A stretch of 11,330 nucleotides of DNA, taken from NCBI RefSeq assembly GCF_000499385.1, contig NW_013651921.1, positions 1 through 11,330 on the forward strand. The letters are read 5' to 3'. Every line of letters starts with the position of its first letter. Position 1 is the stretch's first letter. Of the stretch, positions 8,334 to 11,330 are shown one piece after another. The stretch comes from Eimeria necatrix (taxonomy: Eukaryota; Apicomplexa; Conoidasida; Eucoccidiorida; Eimeriidae). Under the pieces are notes generated by a model. The model worked only from the letters and a program-made list of their open reading frames with translations, was not told the origin of the DNA and did no database searches. A program made the translations under genes and the position numbers.

Positions 8334-9189
8334 AATAGCGAATACCTTCCACTGCATCACACTACAGCGCCCCTTATTTGTTTTGCAAGACAAACAGCAG
8401 CGCACCCCAAGCAGGTACTGTTTGCTAGGAAAATTTTTTTTGGCACGTGGCTCACAGGCTGAAATATTGAAAGTGCAGTCCGCCAACAGGCCAAAGGAAA
8501 AGTGTCCCACTCTTAAAACAGTCCTCGTCAAGAGATGCTAAACCACATTCCCGCTCCAGTATCTTGGCAAGCTAGCCACCGGCTGCTCTGTGGAAGGAGA
8601 AAAAGGCATTGATTGATCTTTGACTAGAAAAAGGCGTATTCAAATGCGTTTTCAAGGAAAGCCAGTCTAGCATGCTGCTGGCAATGTATGGAGCATCTCT
8701 ATGATTCCTAATCTCCTCGCGCGTTCTACTATGAACGAGCACACGCATCTAGAGCTATACAAGACGCTAAATTGATAGCGCGGAGAGGGAACAAAATTGT
8801 GCTCGGGAATTCTTTGTGTATCATAAGGCCTTGAAAACGGCAACAATTCACAGATCCATGGATGTGTTAATGACAACTGTTCAGCGCATCAGCAAGGGTC
8901 ACGACTTAGAAGCTAAAAAGCCAGTTCACGTCGACATGTTCCAGCGGGTTTTTGAATGCCACTTCAAAGTGTGCAACCGGGTACTGCTTACATCCTGAAA
9001 AGCAGTTGATTCTCAAAATGGTCCCTGCTCAACAAAGTGCAGGCATTTGCCTGCTGCAAATTTAAGTCCCTATAGATAGGCGACTGAATGGCGATAATCA
9101 TGGGAGATAACTGGCGCAGCGGTCCCTGTAGTTCGATGTACTATCATCTGAGAGCGCTTTCAGTTGCTCCTCGATAAGTAATCCTGCTG
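8334..9189. other. Non-coding stretch, nothing recognised
   Basis: Only short frames (60-74 codons) are present, on both strands, with no motif I recognise. A T-run at about 8434-8441 and a CACGTG at 8444-8449 are within chance expectation. I see no repeat shared with the rest of the window. Confidence 0.55.
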
Positions 9190-9785
9190 CTGCAATGAAC
9201 CTTCACTTGATATCTCGAAACCGCAGACCCAGCGAAACATACAAAGCCTCCAGCACTAGGCGCACACAGCCAGCTCACAGCGTCGCTGGCTGGCATTGCG
9301 TATCAACGTCTATGCCAAGAGCAGTTTGCGATCAACTAAAATCAGCGCGTCATAGAAAACGGCTCTTCCTCCGATTTTACCCAACTCTCTGCCCACACGA
9401 ACCAAGCAACACGAAGCTAGGAAAATATACCAACGCCACACTATCAAGTGGAAAGCCTTTGATAGCACACTTCGTCCACAACGTAATCTCCATCGCAGGG
9501 CTGAACAAAGCGTTCGCACAAAAGGTCCTCCAAATCAAGACATGCGTGTTGTCTAATGGTGCACACTTCAGTCTTGCCATAACGTATTGTGCCACACCGC
9601 ACGGTCGTGGCTTCTGCCGCCGTTGCATGACGGAGAAACGGGACTTTTCGTGTCTGCAAGAAAGTGTGCATGCGAGAGTGTGCAACTTTCAAATTTGGAA
9701 CAAACAAATGCAAAATGTATGGCAACGACAAGCGCCATGCTTTATTTGGCTCTTGCTATCTCAGATTCATTCAGCAGTCATATGA
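9190..9785 (+). repeat. Family 2 repeat, copy C (about 0.6 kb), including a 196-codon open frame
   Basis: This segment aligns in direct orientation with about 10450-11045, at an offset of about 1286-1289 bases at the anchors checked: tatcaacgtc at 9301 and 10587, and catgcg at 9541 and 10830. Similarity is patchy, with strong blocks such as actctctgc and caagcaa near 9384-9411. An ATG frame at 9195-9785 gives 196 residues, the longest in the window. It resembles no known family. In copy D its aligned frame meets TAA at 10646-10648, and a one-base indel follows about 30 bases later. I therefore treat it as non-coding or chance. No terminal repeats, tail or target duplication are visible. Confidence 0.68.
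9268..9291. repeat. Small hairpin inside copy C
   Basis: The arms agccagc (9268-9274) and gctggct (9285-9291) pair perfectly over seven bases around a ten-base loop. Copy D does not preserve it at the aligned position, so conservation gives it no support. Confidence 0.45.
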
Positions 9786-10080
9786 AGCTGATTTCCCGTG
9801 CAGTAAAACAATATGGTTCACGCTCGGCGCACTTTAGCGCTCCTAAGAAAGTATTGGAAACTGCACTCGCGAGGGGAATTTCACTTGACTTGAAATAAAC
9901 TGCCCGCTTCACACACGCGTTCATGCGCAATACCGCACCGTACAGTGATTTTGCATCTTTTGTACAGTACATCAGGTGAGCCATACTCTGTCTGAGGCAA
10001 ATCTTCAGGTGGCAAACGTCGCATTGAAATTGCCACACAAGTCTTGTGCCGTATCCTCTATAATCGTCCTATCCAGCAAG

Positions 10081-10110
10081 CGAGCTGCGAGCAGCTCGAG
10101 CTGCGAGCAG
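10081..10110 (+). repeat. Two near-complete tandem copies of a 16-bp self-complementary unit
   Basis: The unit cgagctgcgagcagct occurs at 10081-10096 and again, lacking its last two bases, at 10097-10110. Each unit contains gagctg, cgag, cagctc or part of it, so the array can fold into small hairpins as well as realign in tandem. It may be slippage-prone or a paired binding site. Confidence 0.8.
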
Positions 10111-10449
10111 AAAAATCAAATACTTCTTCCCTGCACGCGCTGAAAACAGATTAACTGCAATTGCCATCCGATGGTGCATGTATAAATGCGCCGGCGTGAA
10201 TATGTGCTGTGTACAATTGCGCGGCCTCGAGACAGCCGCGTACGCGCCAGTTGTCTCCCTTGAGGCCTCTAACGAACAGAGACCAATCTACAGAGCGGCT
10301 CGGCTGCGCAGTTTCCGTGTGGTGTCCAAAAGGATTCTCCCAAATCTTCCCACTTCGAAACGACAGATGCGCCGATCTATGCATCTAATGCGTTCGCGTC
10401 AGCTGCGTGCCAGCTCTGCGTCTGCGTATGAGATGCCTCGTTGTTGGAC
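10111..10449. other. Non-coding, slightly GC-richer stretch
   Basis: A 95-codon plus-strand frame (10178-10465) and an overlapping 77-codon minus-strand frame (10151-10384) are present. Neither has a recognisable motif. A six-pair stem (cgcggc at 10220-10225 with gccgcg at 10235-10240) lies in the GC-richest part. No gene is supportable. Confidence 0.5.
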
Positions 10450-11045
10450 ACCACTGAAGCTCTGAATTGAGTCACGAGCCACCTAGCATTTTCAACCCAG
10501 AACAAAGTTACAGCTGACGCGACACCTGCAGAGCCTACGGCGGCATTACACGTAGTTAACTTGCCCCATTTTGCACCAGCATTCTGTATCAACGTCACAA
10601 CAACGAACAGTTCGCGCTGGAACAGAACCAGCGCGTCCTAGCCTCTAACTGCTTGTTCCGTTGTTACCTACTCTCTGCTTACACAAATCAAGCAAGACGA
10701 AGCCGAGAGAGCACAGCATCTTCTTCGCTTCACGCGAGTCAGCGAGTGTTTGACAAGGCGCTTCCCAAGCAGGATGATCTTAAGCGCAAGCTCTGTGGCA
10801 CACTCTTAAAAGAATCCTGCCAACCAAGACATGCGCATTGTGCACTCCGGCTTGTGTCTGAACTACCTTGTGAACACCAGCCACCATGACTTCTGCCACT
10901 GTTGCAAGACAGAGAAATGGAATTTTACATTCATTATGTGTACATGCCCGCAAAAGCATGGAGTACTCTCGTAGACGGTGACCTAAAAATCAAACGCACA
11001 TCAACAAATGGGTCGGGCCTTGCTCAGTATCTTCACGCTGTTCCA
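10450..11045 (+). repeat. Family 2 repeat, copy D (about 0.6 kb)
   Basis: This is the direct partner of 9190-9785. The best-matching blocks lie near 10581-10690 and 10827-10920, for example gacttctgccactgttgca against ggcttctgccgccgttgca. Frequent substitutions and single-base indels, including one near 10669, show that the pair is older than the identical core of family 1. The edges are uncertain because similarity fades at both ends. Confidence 0.65.
10613..10635. repeat. Perfect 8-bp-stem hairpin in copy D
   Basis: The arms cgcgctgg and ccagcgcg pair perfectly around the seven-base loop aacagaa. The next bases are tcctag, which superficially recalls a Helitron 3' end, but the base after CTAG is C rather than T and copy C lacks the stem. 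I therefore record only the hairpin. Confidence 0.65.
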
Positions 11046-11330
11046 ACCCATTGACCTTCTGGCAATTACGCAACTCTGCATAAGCACCTATTACTTCTAA
11101 CTTGGTGCAGTGCTTGCCTAAAATAGCTCCGTGGTCAATGGCATGCAGCAGTTGAACTGTCTTTGCACGGAGCTCAGCAGCATCGCACTTCCTAAGCATT
11201 GTAGTAGCACTGCCACGAGTTTTGTCACGTTTCACTCAAGGCGGACTAATCCTCGGTTAAAACTGTCTAACCACGGTCGCGCTATCTAATTAGCTGCTCA
11301 TTGCCCCCATTTGATATGAGACAACGTAAT
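11046..11330. other. Non-coding tail of the window
   Basis: An 81-codon minus-strand frame (10990-11235) crosses this stretch without any motif I recognise. No RNA gene or repeat is visible. Confidence 0.5.

Noticed and set aside
3532..8449. Three CACGTG motifs (3532, 8327, 8444)
   Set aside because: About three are expected by chance in 11.3 kb, and none lies by a recognisable gene.
9195..9785. 196-codon ATG open frame, the longest in the window
   Set aside because: It matches no family I recognise, and its homologous copy D carries an in-frame TAA (10646-10648) and a one-base indel. The length is plausible by chance over six frames.
10613..10641. Helitron-like 3' end (hairpin followed by CTAG)
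   Set aside because: The base after CTAG is not T, the spacing is shorter than usual, no 5' TC end could be identified, and copy C lacks the hairpin.

Overview
The window looks like non-coding nuclear DNA from a eukaryote, but I cannot name the organism. Across 11.3 kb of middling GC content there is no convincing gene. The longest open frames are about 170 and 196 codons, roughly what chance gives over six frames of this length. None resembles a protein family I recognise, and there are no operon-like runs, ribosome-binding-site spacing, tRNAs or rRNAs. This argues against a bacterial, phage or compact-genome source. An invertebrate, protist or alga with large intergenic regions would fit. 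CpG-containing words are common by eye, so strong CpG depletion is not evident.

The visible structure is repetitive. Family 1 has two direct, collinear copies about 4.62 kb apart: copy A at roughly 772-1890 and copy B at roughly 5404-6520. They are clearly diverged over most of about 1.1 kb, but they share a 233-bp block that is 100% identical (1053-1285 and 5676-5908). Family 2 is an older direct pair about 1.29 kb apart: copy C at roughly 9190-9785 and copy D at roughly 10450-11045. A frame open in C is broken in D.

Between A and B, positions 3271-3481 form a large imperfect inverted repeat. Its 90-bp arms align without gaps at 69 of 90 positions around a 31-bp centre. Eleven of the 21 mismatches would become G-U pairs in a minus-strand RNA, against three in a plus-strand RNA.

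Smaller items are a 16-bp perfect palindrome (4965-4980), hairpins near 2161, 8009, 8289, 9268, 10220 and 10613, an 11-bp tandem duplication (4248-4269), a self-complementary 16-bp tandem repeat (10081-10110), and a TGACCT doublet (4145-4156). The remaining stretches hold nothing I can identify. The best candidates for something functional are the inverted repeat, as a possible source of hairpin RNA, and the identical 233-bp core, as either a gene-conversion tract or a constrained non-coding element. Neither is shown to be functional by sequence alone.
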